From Tridacna crocea (taxonomy: Eukaryota; Mollusca; Bivalvia; Cardiida; Cardiidae), in NCBI GenBank assembly GCA_943736015.1, contig OX031072.1, positions 382,001 to 446,000 of the forward strand: DNA of 64,000 bases. Direction: 5' to 3'. This document shows, one piece after another, positions 38,561 to 48,873 of the stretch; position 1 is the first letter of the stretch, and every line of letters begins with the position of its first letter. Below the pieces are notes generated by a model, which was not told the origin of the DNA, did no database searches, and saw nothing but the letters and a program-made list of their open reading frames with translations. A program made the translations under genes and the position numbers.

Positions 38561-38638
38561 ATTATGTCTTCATTAAGATGCTTTGGTCTGCTGGAAAATG
38601 TCTAAAATTAATTCAATCAACAGAGCTTATAGGTTGAG

Positions 38639-38867
38639 TTAACCCTTTCCCACACAATGACGACTTTTGATGACCCTTGGAAAGAAGCCTTTTGAAAACT
38701 TTGTGGGAAAAGGAGAAAATGCTGTTTACCAGCATTTTCTCCTTTTGCCACAATGATTTCTACCCTATCAATAAACTATTGCACAATTTGAGTCACACTG
38801 AAACTGTCGTCTGCAAATGCTTTTAATTTGGACAGGGCTAAAATTTTGTCATCTGGTAAAGAGTTAA
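38639..38867 (-). mobile_element. TTAA-MITE family A
   Basis: TTAA at 38639-38642 and 38864-38867, with the CCCTTTCCCACACAATG end variant. Stem GAAAACTTTGTGGGAAAAGG, apex ATGCTGTTTACCAGCAT. Confidence 0.88.
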
Positions 38868-39420
38868 TCCTTTAAGTCAAAGTCAATTCTGCTTTGCAGA
38901 AATATTACGTTTTTATTGTTACCTTTTTTCCAAGTTTTTTTTTTTTATAACTACAACCACAGCAGGACAAAATAATTATGAAAGATTGTTTAACTTTATT
39001 TCTTCATACAATATCTTGTTTGTTCTAAAATGTTTTACTAAGTATTCGAACAATAAAATAATAAACTATTTTGAAAAGAAAAGAACACAAAGGCTTTTTT
39101 ACATTAACATGCTAATTCTATTGTTCTACCCTTTGAAAAAAATGTCCATGAAGTTTTGAGAAAAATGTAGGAAGCGCTTTAGAGAAGCTAAAGGGACTCA
39201 CACATCTTGTTCATGTATACAAAATATAATGAAGTATTTGTGAGTCGTGTTGAACATAAAAAAGAAAAGGAATATGCCATTTTTTTAATTGAATATTTGG
39301 GTTTATGAAAGGTTGGGGAATAGGTTGATAAATTTCATTTGGATATCAAAAAGTTCAGGAAAAGCAGACTGCAAGGTTGTGCATTCTGATCTTTGTCTAC
39401 ATTTTCACCACAAATGTATA
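38868..39420. other. No gene seen
   Basis: AT-rich DNA with T homopolymers. No splice-flanked open frame, RNA gene or element end recognised. Confidence 0.4.
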
Positions 39421-40601
39421 GCTAAAGTCACATAACTGCTCTGATGCGCCGGCGATTGGGTACTGACGGGTTTCTGGTAGTATCGGGGAAAAATTTTGGA
39501 GAATAATCGGAGATACGTCGCCAATAAATTGGCGCCTCAGCCAACAAAAACAGTGTTTTTGTTATGATCGGCGAGGTGTCAGCCAAACTTACCTCCAAGT
39601 TAAAATCTACCGATCAATCGGCAGAACTTTTGGTTTTTAGAGAAGTTGTAAAGCCTCAGTGACTTAAATCATCCACAATCGACTGGGGCACTGCCGACTA
39701 TCTGACGGACTAGGGCCGAATTTTTGCACATCGCCAACATTTCTTAGCTTTTTCAGACTTTTTCTCCGCCGTCAATTATAGGAGACTTGTCGTTGACATC
39801 TTGCTGGGTCTCTTTCGATGAACTGCAGGCACCTGGTCAGATCCCAGCCGACGGTATGCATATCGGTGTGTTCCGATCATCTAATAATTGATCTCTCGCA
39901 GATTACTCTGTAATTATTTCATGACATATTGTTAAGTAGCCGGCAACTAATTCCTACATCGGCAGTTATATATTGGTAGCTATGGTAACATCCGAAAAGT
40001 TGTCCGACTGCATTCTAGTGCAGAAGTCATCATGCCATTATGTGACAAAAGAAGGAGAAGGCTGGCGATCCTGAGGGCACATTATGCCCTTCTTCAAGAA
40101 GACTAGAATTGATGCTAATTGCAGCGATTGCGGCGGCAAGGGAGGAAGGAGTTGTCTTGGATACCATAATTCATGTACTTCCAAACTCTGTGAAAATTAC
40201 TCTGAATCTTCCCCCTTTATATCGACTTTAGACGGGCCAGGACAAATATGTGATTGGCAGTAGCCCCGCCGTAGTTCGGTGTACAATCGCCGACTACTTT
40301 TGATGCTACGCTGGCATATCTTTGATCAGATGGATGCCTGCAACAATCAGTCGGGCGCCGGCAACAGCACGCCGGCGTATCAGTGGCATATTAACGTTTG
40401 ATCACCGATTGTTCGGTCATACAAGTGCTGCATATCGCCATTCAAAGGAAATAGCCAGGGCGTCACTTTTATGTGACAGTTAAACAAACAGATCTCCCCA
40501 ACAACCACCGATGTCAGACTGTTGCTATTTACTAGCGATCGGCAAAATAAAATGGGGAACCGGCAACATATTGGCACCATTGATTTTTATGTGACTTTAG
40601 C
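39421..40601. mobile_element. Harbinger-like non-autonomous DNA transposon, 1.18 kb
   Basis: Inverted ends GCTAAAGTCACATAA and TTATGTGACTTTAGC are flanked by ATA at 39418-39420 and 40602-40604. As in the 30472-31540 element, the interior is GC-richer than its surroundings and full of short CGGC/GCCG motifs (CGCCGGCGATTGG, GATCGGCGAGG, CAATCGGCAGAAC). No transposase. Confidence 0.72.
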
Positions 40602-40637
40602 ATAAGGGCTGGTTCACAATATACAAGATTTTTTCAA

Positions 40638-40720
40638 TTAACCCTTTACCACAAAATCCCAACTTTTAATGACCTTGAGAATGAAGCCTTTTTAAATCAT
40701 TGTGGAAACGTAGTTAAAAC
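40638..40720 (-). mobile_element. TTAA-MITE family A, left end only
   Basis: TTAACCCTTTACCACAAAATCCC to AATCATTGTGGAAACG, then the element breaks off. Confidence 0.65.
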
Positions 40721-41215
40721 TTTTGACCAAAGAATTAATTGTACCTATACAGGGTGGTTTCCAAATGTGAAATGATGATTGCCCAAAAAGACACTCTTAG
40801 TCCTCCAAGAGTGCCATCATACGACTACTTGATTGTACGGAGCGCCATTATACCGCCACTTGATTGCAACGGACTATGTGCTACTGCATCTCTAATGGTC
40901 CAATATCAGATCAAATCAGAGCATGAAGACCGGCATACTGGCTAACCTTTGCACTCTTGAGTGATCTGATAGTGTTCTAGTTAAGCTGTTTACATTCAAG
41001 TAGCCTTTTGATAGCAATTTAAGTGATTAAGTTGCGATGTGACAGCGCTCTGAACAGATTGTCACAGATCTTTGTGCAAGGGAATAGACTGATGGCGATC
41101 TTGGTGATCCTGACAATCAGCCAGAGATCAGTCGGCGTTCTTGGCTCTCTGCATGGCAATCTACAGCCCTCTGCAAGGTCGCAGTAGATTGGGGCCTAGT
41201 GGAATGGGGGTATAA
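40721..41215. other. Unclassified, possible old transposon interior
   Basis: Moderately GC-rich with scattered GATCAGTCGGCG-like motifs resembling the interior of the element at 39421-40601, but no inverted ends were found. A 68-codon frame at 40739 has no signature. Confidence 0.3.
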
Positions 41216-41477
41216 AATTCCACACCTTTACAAGGCAATTAACTATGACAACTGCAAGCTTCATAGAAAACCAATCACCTTTTGAAACAAAATTTAAGCA
41301 AAAAATTTTCGATAGGCTATGACTGACTTTCAGTGGGATGTGAATATAGAAAAAAAAGAATGTGTCTAAGTCCACCTTGCAAACAGCTTTTGTGAAGAAC
41401 TTTGTACATGCAATATGGCTAGTGTCTTGAGAGCTTTGACCAGCATAGGGCCTTGCAAGGTAAGATGTTTAAGATGG

Positions 41478-41690
41478 ACGTATGGATGGATAGATGGATG
41501 GATGGATGGATGGATCAATTGATTGATCAATCGGTGGAATTGATTGATCAATAATTATTGATTTATTGATGGATGGATGGATGGTTGAAATGGGTGAATT
41601 GAATTGGTTGGATGGATTGGTTGGGTGGATGGATGGATCGATCAACTGATTGATCATTCAATGAATCAATCCATCAATCAGTCAATTAGT
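41478..41690. repeat. (GGAT)n / (GATT)n simple repeat
   Basis: Long imperfect tetranucleotide tract. Minus-strand frames rich in Ile-His-Pro-Ser are its translation and are not a protein. Confidence 0.9.
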
Positions 41691-41731
41691 TTTCATTTAC
41701 TATGTGATTGATAGATAGTAAATTGTGTATT

Positions 41732-41960
41732 TTAACCCTTTACCTCATAAGGCATTTCTATGGTATCTCTAAATGACCCTAAATAACAGCAATGATGAAG
41801 CTGTTTCTTATGTGTATATGACACCTTTTGAAAGCATAGAAAACATTGTGGCAAAAGGTGAAATTGCTTGTCACGAGCAATTTCACCAATTGCCGCAATG
41901 TTTTCCAAAGGCTCCTACAAGCAATGCAAAGAAATGAGTATCTATGGAGTAAAGGGTTAA
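41732..41960 (-). mobile_element. TTAA-MITE family C
   Basis: TTAA at both ends (CCCTTTACCTCATAAGG left, CTATGGAGTAAAGGG right). Stem GAAAACATTGTGGCAAAAGG; the partner has an AATTGCCGCAATG lesion. Confidence 0.89.
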
Positions 41961-42119
41961 TTAATTACAAATGATAGTTCTGATCAGATGTCTAGGGTTT
42001 CAAACTACCCATAGATTTTACACAAATGTTTCAGTAGCGTTCCATTACATAAACATAAACGAGATGATGACAATGTGCAACAGTTCAAAGTTCAACTCAG
42101 TCGCAGTCAATAATTCAAC

Positions 42120-42309
42120 ACAACTCCAGGTAAGAGGGAGTGATGGAATTCTAAATGCTTCATTTCTCATTGAAACTCTATGTTGTGGGTACTCATAAGA
42201 ATCGTCTCAATGAGACGATTCTTATGAGTACCCACAATATAGGGTGTAGATGAGAAAAATTAATCTTTTTAAATTTCGAAATTAAAGTCGCTCCCTCTAT
42301 CTTGAGCTC
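42120..42309. repeat. Palindromic element family F, copy 2
   Basis: The central GTGGGTACTCATAAGAATCG and its complement form a perfect arm pair of about 30 bp around TCTCAATGAGA. The ends resemble those at 30181 and 30371. Confidence 0.8.
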
Positions 42310-42338
42310 TGATTCAATACACTTACTCTTATGAAAGC

Positions 42339-42566
42339 TTAACCCATTACTCCACAGATACTCATTTCTACGCATTGCCTGTAGGAGCCTTTAGAAAACA
42401 CTGTGGCAAAAGGTGAAATTGCTCGTCACAAGCAATTTCACCTTTTGCCACAATGTTTTCTATGCTATAAAAAGGTATCATATACTCATAAGAAACGGCC
42501 TCATCCTTGCTATTGTTTGGGGTTAATTAGAGATACCATAGAAATGTCTTATGGGGTAAAGGGTTA
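42339..42566 (+). mobile_element. TTAA-MITE family C
   Basis: TTAA at both ends. Its last 70 bp plus following DNA are duplicated in tandem (unit about 87-90 bp, 42515-42690), making a second false right end at 42654. Confidence 0.88.
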
Positions 42567-42736
42567 AAAGTTGAGCTATGTTGCAGCTAATAATTCAACT
42601 TTGTTTTGGGGTCAATTAGAGATACCATAGAAATGTCTTATAGGGTAAAGGGTTAAAAGTTGAGCTATGTTGCAGTTAATAATACAACTTTGTTACAGCT
42701 CAGTGTGAAAGTCATTCACACTTCATGATTTAACAA

Positions 42737-42850
42737 ATGCTTTAATTTTTGTCTTGTTACAAATTTTGTTGTCTGGTAAAGAATGAGTTAATTCTTTAAA
42801 TGCTTTCGATTTGGACAAGCCTAAAATGTTGTCGTTTGGTAATGAGTTGA
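42737..42850 (-). mobile_element. Two TTAA-MITE right-end fragments
   Basis: AATTTTGTTGTCTGGTAAAG and, after a TTAA, AATGCTTTCGATTTGGACAAG...GTCGTTTGGTAATGAG. They look like relics of adjacent copies. Confidence 0.55.
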
Positions 42851-43361
42851 ATAGATGTATATTGTATAATGTATATATGTTAACTTTGCTGAATTACGCC
42901 ACCTTCCACTTTTCTGTTTTCAATAGTCGCATTACATATCACCTTTGCCATATTGTTTTTATAAATTATTACCAAAGAAGTACCAAAAATCACATGTTTT
43001 CAAAGGCTTTATTTTGAAAAAAAAAAAATATTGACTTCTGGGTGATTTGTCTCCTTTTGCTACAATGTTTTTAAAAGCTTGATACGAAAGTAGTTTGATA
43101 GTTTGAATACCATATAAACACCAGAAAAATAACTCAATCTATTCTCTCAACAATAGAATTATCCCAATTTCGCTAAAAAAAAATGGACAAGATCTTCAAT
43201 CAAAACAGGTCACGTATAATTTTCAATTACAGAATAGCTTCTTCACTCTCTTTCCCGCTTGATAGTTTCAATTAAATGAAAAATCACATTGACTACTCTG
43301 TTATTTCATCATTGATATTTTGCAAAGTGTACATTAGTTTACATTGAAGCAAATAAATGTA

Positions 43362-43582
43362 TTATATAACAACAAAATTATAGACTGGTCCAAATTGAAA
43401 GAACTTGCAGACGAAAAAATGAAAATGACTGAAGAATTGAAATTTCTCTTGGGAAGGGTAGAAAAAGTTTTGGGAAAAAGAGAAAATGCTGGTTACCAGC
43501 ATTTTCTCTTTTTCCTACAATGTTTTCAAAAGGCTTCTTTCTCAAGGTCCTTAAAAGTCAGGATTGTGTGGTAAAGAGTTAA
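43362..43582 (+). mobile_element. TTAA-MITE family A
   Basis: Left end decayed (ATTATATAACAACAAAATT), right TTAA at 43579-43582. Apex perfect; stem GAAAAAGTTTTGGGAAAAAG has mismatches. Confidence 0.82.
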
Positions 43583-43924
43583 TTTCAAGTAAAATGTACT
43601 AACAAAAGCCAGTCATTTGAACCAAGTTGTGAAATTAAATATGTTTGAAATTTAAAACCCCACAAAAAGATATGCACAATGGTAAATACAAACAATTCAT
43701 TAAACTTTATGCCCTGTTGTCTGTTTTGTCTATCGTGACGCTTTTGACAGTTTTTCACTCTAAGGCTACAAAGAATCCCTAAACCTGACTCATATGGCAA
43801 CTGATAACAGTACAGATCGAGATCAGACTGCAGAGGATATGACTGTGAGCTTAAATGGCAAGACACCTGAGAATCTCAAACTTGTACTTAAAAAACCTAA
43901 GACACATAATTATGAATTGCGTTG

Positions 43925-43962
43925 TCTGTGCGTGTCATATTCTTCGAAGATTCAACCTGTTT
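43925..43962 (-). repeat. Stub of repeat E
   Basis: CTGTGCGTGTCATATTCTTCGAAGATTC matches one end of repeat E and abuts a MITE. Confidence 0.5.
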
Positions 43963-43965
43963 GAT

Positions 43966-44104
43966 TTAACTCTTTACAAAACGACAAAATTTTAGACTGG
44001 TCCAAATTGAGAGCACTTGCAGACAACAAAATAAGCGTAACTCAAAAATTGAAATTTGTTTCCAGCAGGGTAGAAAAAATTGTGGGAAAAGGAGAAAATG
44101 CTGG
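43966..44104 (+). mobile_element. TTAA-MITE family A, left half
   Basis: Runs from TTAACTCTTTACAAAACG to GGAGAAAATGCTGGG and stops at the apex, where the next copy begins. Confidence 0.75.
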
Positions 44105-44334
44105 GTTTCTTTACCAAATGACAAAATTTTAGGTTTGTCCAAATTCAAAGCATTTACAGAAAACAAAATAAAAGTGACTGAAAATTTGAAATTTGTTTTG
44201 TGAAGAGTAGAAAAAATTGCCGGAAAAGAAGAAAATACTGTTTACCAGCATTTTCTCCTTTTCCCACAATGTTTTCAGAAGGCTTCTTTCTTAGGGTCGT
44301 TAAAAGTCGGGATTGTGTTGTGACAAAGAGTTAA
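44105..44334 (+). mobile_element. TTAA-MITE family A
   Basis: Inserted or recombined at the apex of the previous copy (TTTCTTTACCAAATGAC). Right TTAA at 44331-44334. Confidence 0.78.
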
Positions 44335-44526
44335 GGATGCAGCACCCTAATGGGTTACAACTAACATCACCATACAGATTCGGCTTAGACACAGGTAATC
44401 CGTAATTGATTGGCCGATGGACACTGCATGGTTCCCCAAATCAATTACAGATAACTGGAGTTTTAGCCAAATCTTTACAATTTTGGTGAAGATAGCTTTC
44501 TTTGCTAATGCATACGTAATTCTTTA

Positions 44527-44743
44527 TTAACTCTTTCCCTCACAACTAGTCTAAATTCAAGGCAGTTACAGACGACAACATAAATGTGACTAAGAAATTG
44601 AATTTTGATTTTGGAAGGGTAGAAAACATTTTGGGAAAAGGAGAAAATGCTGGTTACCAGCATGTTCTCCTTTTCCCACAATGTTTTCAAAAGGCTTCTT
44701 TCTCAGGGTCGTCAAAAGTAGGGATTGTGTCTTATTGGGTTAA
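44527..44743 (+). mobile_element. TTAA-MITE family A
   Basis: TTAA at both ends. The left terminal block is shortened (CTCTTTCCCTCACAACTAGTC). Confidence 0.87.
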
Positions 44744-44806
44744 ATGTCGAGTTCTGCACGTTATAATGGTACCTTTGCATTTGTAAGAGTTTTGAAATCA
44801 AGAACC

Positions 44807-45039
44807 TTAACTTTTTCTCACAAAGCAAAATTTTACACTCATCTAAAATAAAAGCATTTTGTAGATGACAATTTCACAGTGTGGCTCAAAAGGTGCAACT
44901 TTTCTTTTATAGCGTAAAAAAACATTGTGGGAAAAAGAGAAAATGCTGGTTACCAGCATTTTCTCCTTTTTCTACAATGCTTTCAAAAGGCTTATCCTTC
45001 AATGTCGTAAAAAAACAGGGATTGATTGTAAAGAGTTAA
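44807..45039 (+). mobile_element. TTAA-MITE family A
   Basis: TTAA at both ends with variant termini (CTTTTTCTCACAAAGC left, GATTGTAAAGAG right). Hairpin good. Confidence 0.85.
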
Positions 45040-45194
45040 TTACTTTCATTTTGTTCTTTGATATATTGTCCGACTTGACCGTTAAAAACATTAAACCTTA
45101 TCTAAATTCTAATTAACTGTAATACGATATCTATAATGAAAAAAGTATTTACAACAACGTGGTTGAAAAAACTTTGTACTTATTTGCACTGAAA

Positions 45195-45360
45195 TCATAT
45201 ACAGTTAAACCTGTGTTAGAGACCACCTGCTTTAAGAGACCACTGTTCTGATACAACCCTTCTTACATTAACCTAATAAAACCTGTATTTGAAGACCACC
45301 TGCTGTAAGAGACCAATTTCAGTACTTCCCTTGAGTGGTTTCTGAATACAGTTTGTACTG
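45195..45360. repeat. Small dispersed repeat with inverted character
   Basis: AACCTGTGTTAGAGACCACC and AAACCTGTATTTGAAGACCACC are direct partial repeats, each followed by TGCTNTAAGAGACCA. The right part GTGGTTTCTGAATACAG is inverted to the start. Confidence 0.5.
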
Positions 45361-45378
45361 TACATACTATGAGGTTAT

Positions 45379-45594
45379 TTAACCCATTACCACACAATCC
45401 CTACTTTTGATGCCCCTGAGAAAGAAGCCTTTTGAAAACCTGTAGGAAAAGGAGAAAATGCTGGTAACCAGCATTTTCTCCTTTTCCCACAGTGTTTTCT
45501 ACCCTTCCCAGAACAAATTTTGATTTTATTCTGACGTCTGCAAATGCTTTCAATTTGAACCAGTCTAAAATTTTGTTGTGTGGTAAAGAGTTAA
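45379..45594 (-). mobile_element. TTAA-MITE family A
   Basis: TTAA at 45379-45382 and 45591-45594; the right one also borders the foldback element. Confidence 0.88.
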
Positions 45595-46717
45595 CATGCT
45601 TGGGTACAATACTGAATTCTATTAGATGAGTACACAGCAGAACCAGTCTATATTGGTAACGGGCTTGTTCGTCCCTGGGCTTGTTCGCCCGGGCTTGTTC
45701 GTCCGGGCTCATTCGTCCGGGCTTGTTCGTCCCAACTGATTTATCCTTGATCCGGGCTTGTTCGTCCCAACTTATGTACATGTATCTGCCAACCAAAGTG
45801 TTCATAGTGAATTCTTCACTTATTTTGATTTTGAGAAGGTTTTAACTGCGCATTACTGCCTTCCATTTTACTCAACCAAAGTTATAACTGTACAAAAAAG
45901 ATCCCCATCACGTTTATAGAAGAAACCAAAAGTATAAGAAATGTGGTGGCCGTGACGTAGAGTGTCGGCCTCGTAACCAAAAGGTCCCGAGTTCGATTCT
46001 CGGGAGCGGGTGTCAACTTCAGGATTTATCATTGGCCTACACATTCGGCGCAAGTACTGGTGTAGTTCCCAGGAAGCAGAATCGAGAGAGATTAGTATAA
46101 CTTGTCGGAACTTGTTTCTCTATCTAGGTAAAATAAATATTTTTAAGCTAAACTGTTCCCATCGTTACGTTTAGAGAAGAAACTAAAGTAAATGAAAAAT
46201 GCCAATGACGTCATCCCATCATGCATCATGGTATTTAGGAAAGAAATTAAATTACGATTCATATATACGTACATGTACATATGGATTTTCAATAAATATC
46301 GTAATGTAAGGCTGCTAGTCTAGGCAAGAGGCGATGCAGAGACATTGTGTGTCAAAGTCTAGAATAATTATTTCAGTTTCTGTTCTGTTTCAAAATACGA
46401 CTTCAAGAGAGGCAAAAACAAAGCATAAGTAAGTTTTGTTCAAAATACTTGCATGTTAAAATAACAGTTTACTTGGAGGGCACATAGCGATTATATTCAA
46501 ATAAGATCGAAACGGTGATATGGGACGAACAAGCCCGGACAAACGAGCCCAGGTGAATAAGCCCAGGGACGAACAAGCCCAGGGACGAACTGGTTTTGGG
46601 ACGAACAAGCCCGGAACCGTCTATATTTTGGACGAGGCGACAGCCGAGTCCGAAATATAGACTGGTTTTGCAGTGCACAAATCCAATTGAATTCAGTATT
46701 GTACCCAAGCATGTTAA
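45591..46717. mobile_element. Foldback-type element with minisatellite arms
   Basis: Inverted arms begin CATGCTTGGGTACAATACTG just inside TTAA at 45591 and at 46714. Each arm contains ACCAGTCTATATT and then a cluster of a 14-16-bp unit GGGCTTGTTCGTCC: about six copies at 45660-45770 and, inverted, about five at 46523-46612. The middle holds a SINE at about 45944-46150. Long inverted arms made of short tandem units are typical of foldback elements. The two minus-strand frames over the arms (to 45805 and near 46500-46800) are translations of the minisatellite. Confidence 0.75.
45944..46150 (+). mobile_element. tRNA-derived SINE
   Basis: The head has GTGGCCGTGACGTAGAGTG, an anticodon-like CTCGTAA and a perfect T-arm CCCGAGTTCGATTCTCGGG (B box GTTCGATTC) at about 45985-46007. 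The body ends in CTAGGTAAAATAAATATTTTT near 46140. It lies in the loop of the foldback element. No functional tRNA, since the D and anticodon stems do not pair properly. Confidence 0.75.
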
Positions 46718-46885
46718 ATGACCTCTTTATTTCACACTTTCGTATTGACTTCAACGTAAACGACCAATATATGATCAGTTCAATTGGAAAAAAAATCAAA
46801 ACATATCAAAAATGGGGTTTGAATTTGCTTTTTTTAACAACAGACTTCGGTACACTACTCTTCCGGTCCAATATCGATATTCGGG

Positions 46886-46985
46886 ACTCTTGCCTCGTTT
46901 TGAAAAATCCGTACTGGACTCAAGCCTCGTTTTGAAAATTCCATATTGGACTCAAGCCTGAGTTTTGAAAAATCCGTATTGGATT
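46886..46985. repeat. Tandem repeat, 3 x about 33 bp
   Basis: The unit GACTCAAGCCTCGTTTTGAA plus AATCCGTATTG occurs three times with few changes. Confidence 0.8.
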
Positions 46986-47089
46986 CTACAGCGTCTAATA
47001 CAGGGTAAGATATTCTGTACTCACATGGTAGTATTAAAGCTATTTCATTGGACGTTAAATTGTAGGTGTGAAATGATACAATTTAAACA

Positions 47090-47246
47090 TGGCACAATTT
47101 ATAATAGATGTCTTTGAAGGGGAAGGAAGCACTAAGGGAACAGGAGAAAGTGCTGGTTACTGGAATGTTATCCTTTCGCCGCAATGTGTTGAAAAAAAAA
47201 TCACTTGCATTGTGGTTAAACTCCGGATTGTAAGGTAAAGGGTTAA
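47090..47246 (+). mobile_element. TTAA-MITE, decayed
   Basis: GAAGCACTAAGGGAACAGGAG and TCCTTTCGCCGCAATGTG arms, right end GTAAGGTAAAGGGTTAA. Confidence 0.55.
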
Positions 47247-47525
47247 AGGCCCAGTATTGGCCAAAAAGTATGCATAACAGACTGTCATCTTCACAAATAT
47301 TCATACAGGAGAAATTGCACATCACTATGTTTTCAAATGTCATTTATATTTTGTGCTGTCTGATCTTAATTTACACTATCTATACAACAGTATTAGGTTA
47401 TACAATCACAAAATGAACTATTTTAAACCAAACTGTTTGCAGAAAACACAGTTTGGGTGTTCAAAATTTTAAACAGACATTATTGTGTACATTACGTTAT
47501 GAGAATTAGTACCTATGTGTATATT

Positions 47526-47757
47526 TTAACCCATTAACACACTGAATCCCTACTTTTGATGACCCTGAGAAAGAAGCATTTAGAAAACATTTGAGGGAAA
47601 AGGAGAAAATGCTGGTAACCAGTATTTTCTCCTTTTCCCGCAATGTTTTCTACCCTTCACAAGACAAATTTCAAATTTTCAGGTACATTTAGTTTGTCGT
47701 CTGCAAATGCTTTCGATTTGGACAAGCCTAAAATATTGTCGTTTGTTAATGAGTTAT
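47526..47757 (-). mobile_element. TTAA-MITE family A, first of a duplicated pair
   Basis: Left TTAA at 47526; right site TTAT. It is followed by 80 bp that recur after the next MITE. Confidence 0.85.
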
Positions 47758-47833
47758 GCAAGTCGATTGTCACTCTTATCAATGAATGTGGTAACAATGT
47801 ACAAAATAATTTTAAAAACTCTGAAATCGACAT

Positions 47834-48062
47834 TTAACTCATTACCAAACGACAAAATTTTAGATTTGTCCAAATTGAAAGCATTTGCAGACAACAAAAT
47901 AAATGTGACAGAAAATTTGAAATTTGTTTTGTGAAGGATAGAAAACATTGTGGGAAAAGGAGAAAATGTTGGTTACCAGCATTTTCTCCTTTTCCCACAA
48001 TGTTTTCTAAAAGCTTCTTTATCAGGGGCATCAAAAGTAGGGATTGTGTTGCAATGGGTTAA
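47834..48062 (+). mobile_element. TTAA-MITE family A, second of a duplicated pair
   Basis: TTAA at both ends, perfect hairpin. It is in the opposite orientation to the first copy although the flanking 80 bp (47758-47837 and 48063-48142, GATTGTCAC...GAATGTGGTAAC) are direct repeats. Confidence 0.88.
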
Positions 48063-48314
48063 GCAAGTTGATTGTCACTGTTATTAATGAATGTGGTAAC
48101 TATGTACAAAATGTTTTTAAAGACTCTGAAATCAAAATTTAATATGCCTAATTTGAGCTAGGGCAGTGAGTATGTGTACCCATAATGCAAGTTGATTATC
48201 AATTTATAAACCCTTATCCTGCTAAATAACTGAAATGAATTTTTAAATTCGATGATAAAAACCAAAATATCGCTATTTCAAAGTCATGTTTTGGGGAATA
48301 ATATCATCTTATTA

Positions 48315-48376
48315 GACAGTGTAGATCCAAGATCAGACTGCATGTTCTACACAGTCAGATCTTGGATCTATTCTGT
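48315..48376. repeat. Palindrome family D, clear copy
   Basis: GACAGTGTAGATCCAAGATC followed by AGACTGCATG faces TCAGATCTTGGATCTATTCTGT. Confidence 0.82.
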
Positions 48377-48799
48377 TTGCATAAGGTTAGTGAATTGTAA
48401 CCCAGTCTGGGTTTTACCAATTCCATTTTTGTACAGTGTATTTTATTGGTGTATTTCAAACATCAATACCTGGCGCGCAATTATCACGTGATTTCTTTGT
48501 CTTGTTGTTCTACGCATTCACAAAGTTAAAAAAGATTACAACTTGTCACTTTGTATGGAAAAATTATTATAAACGTGGTGGATCAGAGGTTTATTGTGGT
48601 TTGTACTTGTTTATTACATTCTAGATCTTTGTTGGAGATGTTGATTTGATCCTTGTACAGCTTCGCGTACAGATTGTCTGATTTAAGTCGGTTCTTCATT
48701 TGATCTTTGAAATTCGCGGCCGACGCCCGTTTCGTCCCATACCTTATTCGCCATAAATTTATACTGCATGTTTTAATATAAACATCACTTATTTTACAG

Positions 48800-48873
48800 G
48801 AGCACGAACGATCGGAGAGGAGAGTTGCTTAAAGATTGGTTTAGCAGACGATAGCTCACAGTTCCTTAAACTG
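48800..48873 (+). CDS. Candidate internal exon, unknown gene
   Basis: A 74-nt stretch lies between a strong acceptor (CACTTATTTTACAG) and a strong donor (CTG|GTAAGTT). Only one frame is open through it, encoding ARTIGEESCLKIGLADD and SSQFLKL, entering in phase 1 and leaving in phase 0. Upstream DNA is unusually CpG-containing (GCGGCCGACGCCCG near 48717), compatible with a promoter or 5' exon. No partner exon was found downstream, and it may be untranslated. I recognise no family. Confidence 0.4.

Noticed and set aside
41366-41657. Ser/Pro/Ile/His-rich ORFs on the minus strand
   Set aside because: Translation of a GGAT/GATT microsatellite.
45944-46015. tRNA gene with a CGT-like anticodon
   Set aside because: Only the T-arm pairs; D and anticodon stems fail and a SINE tail follows.
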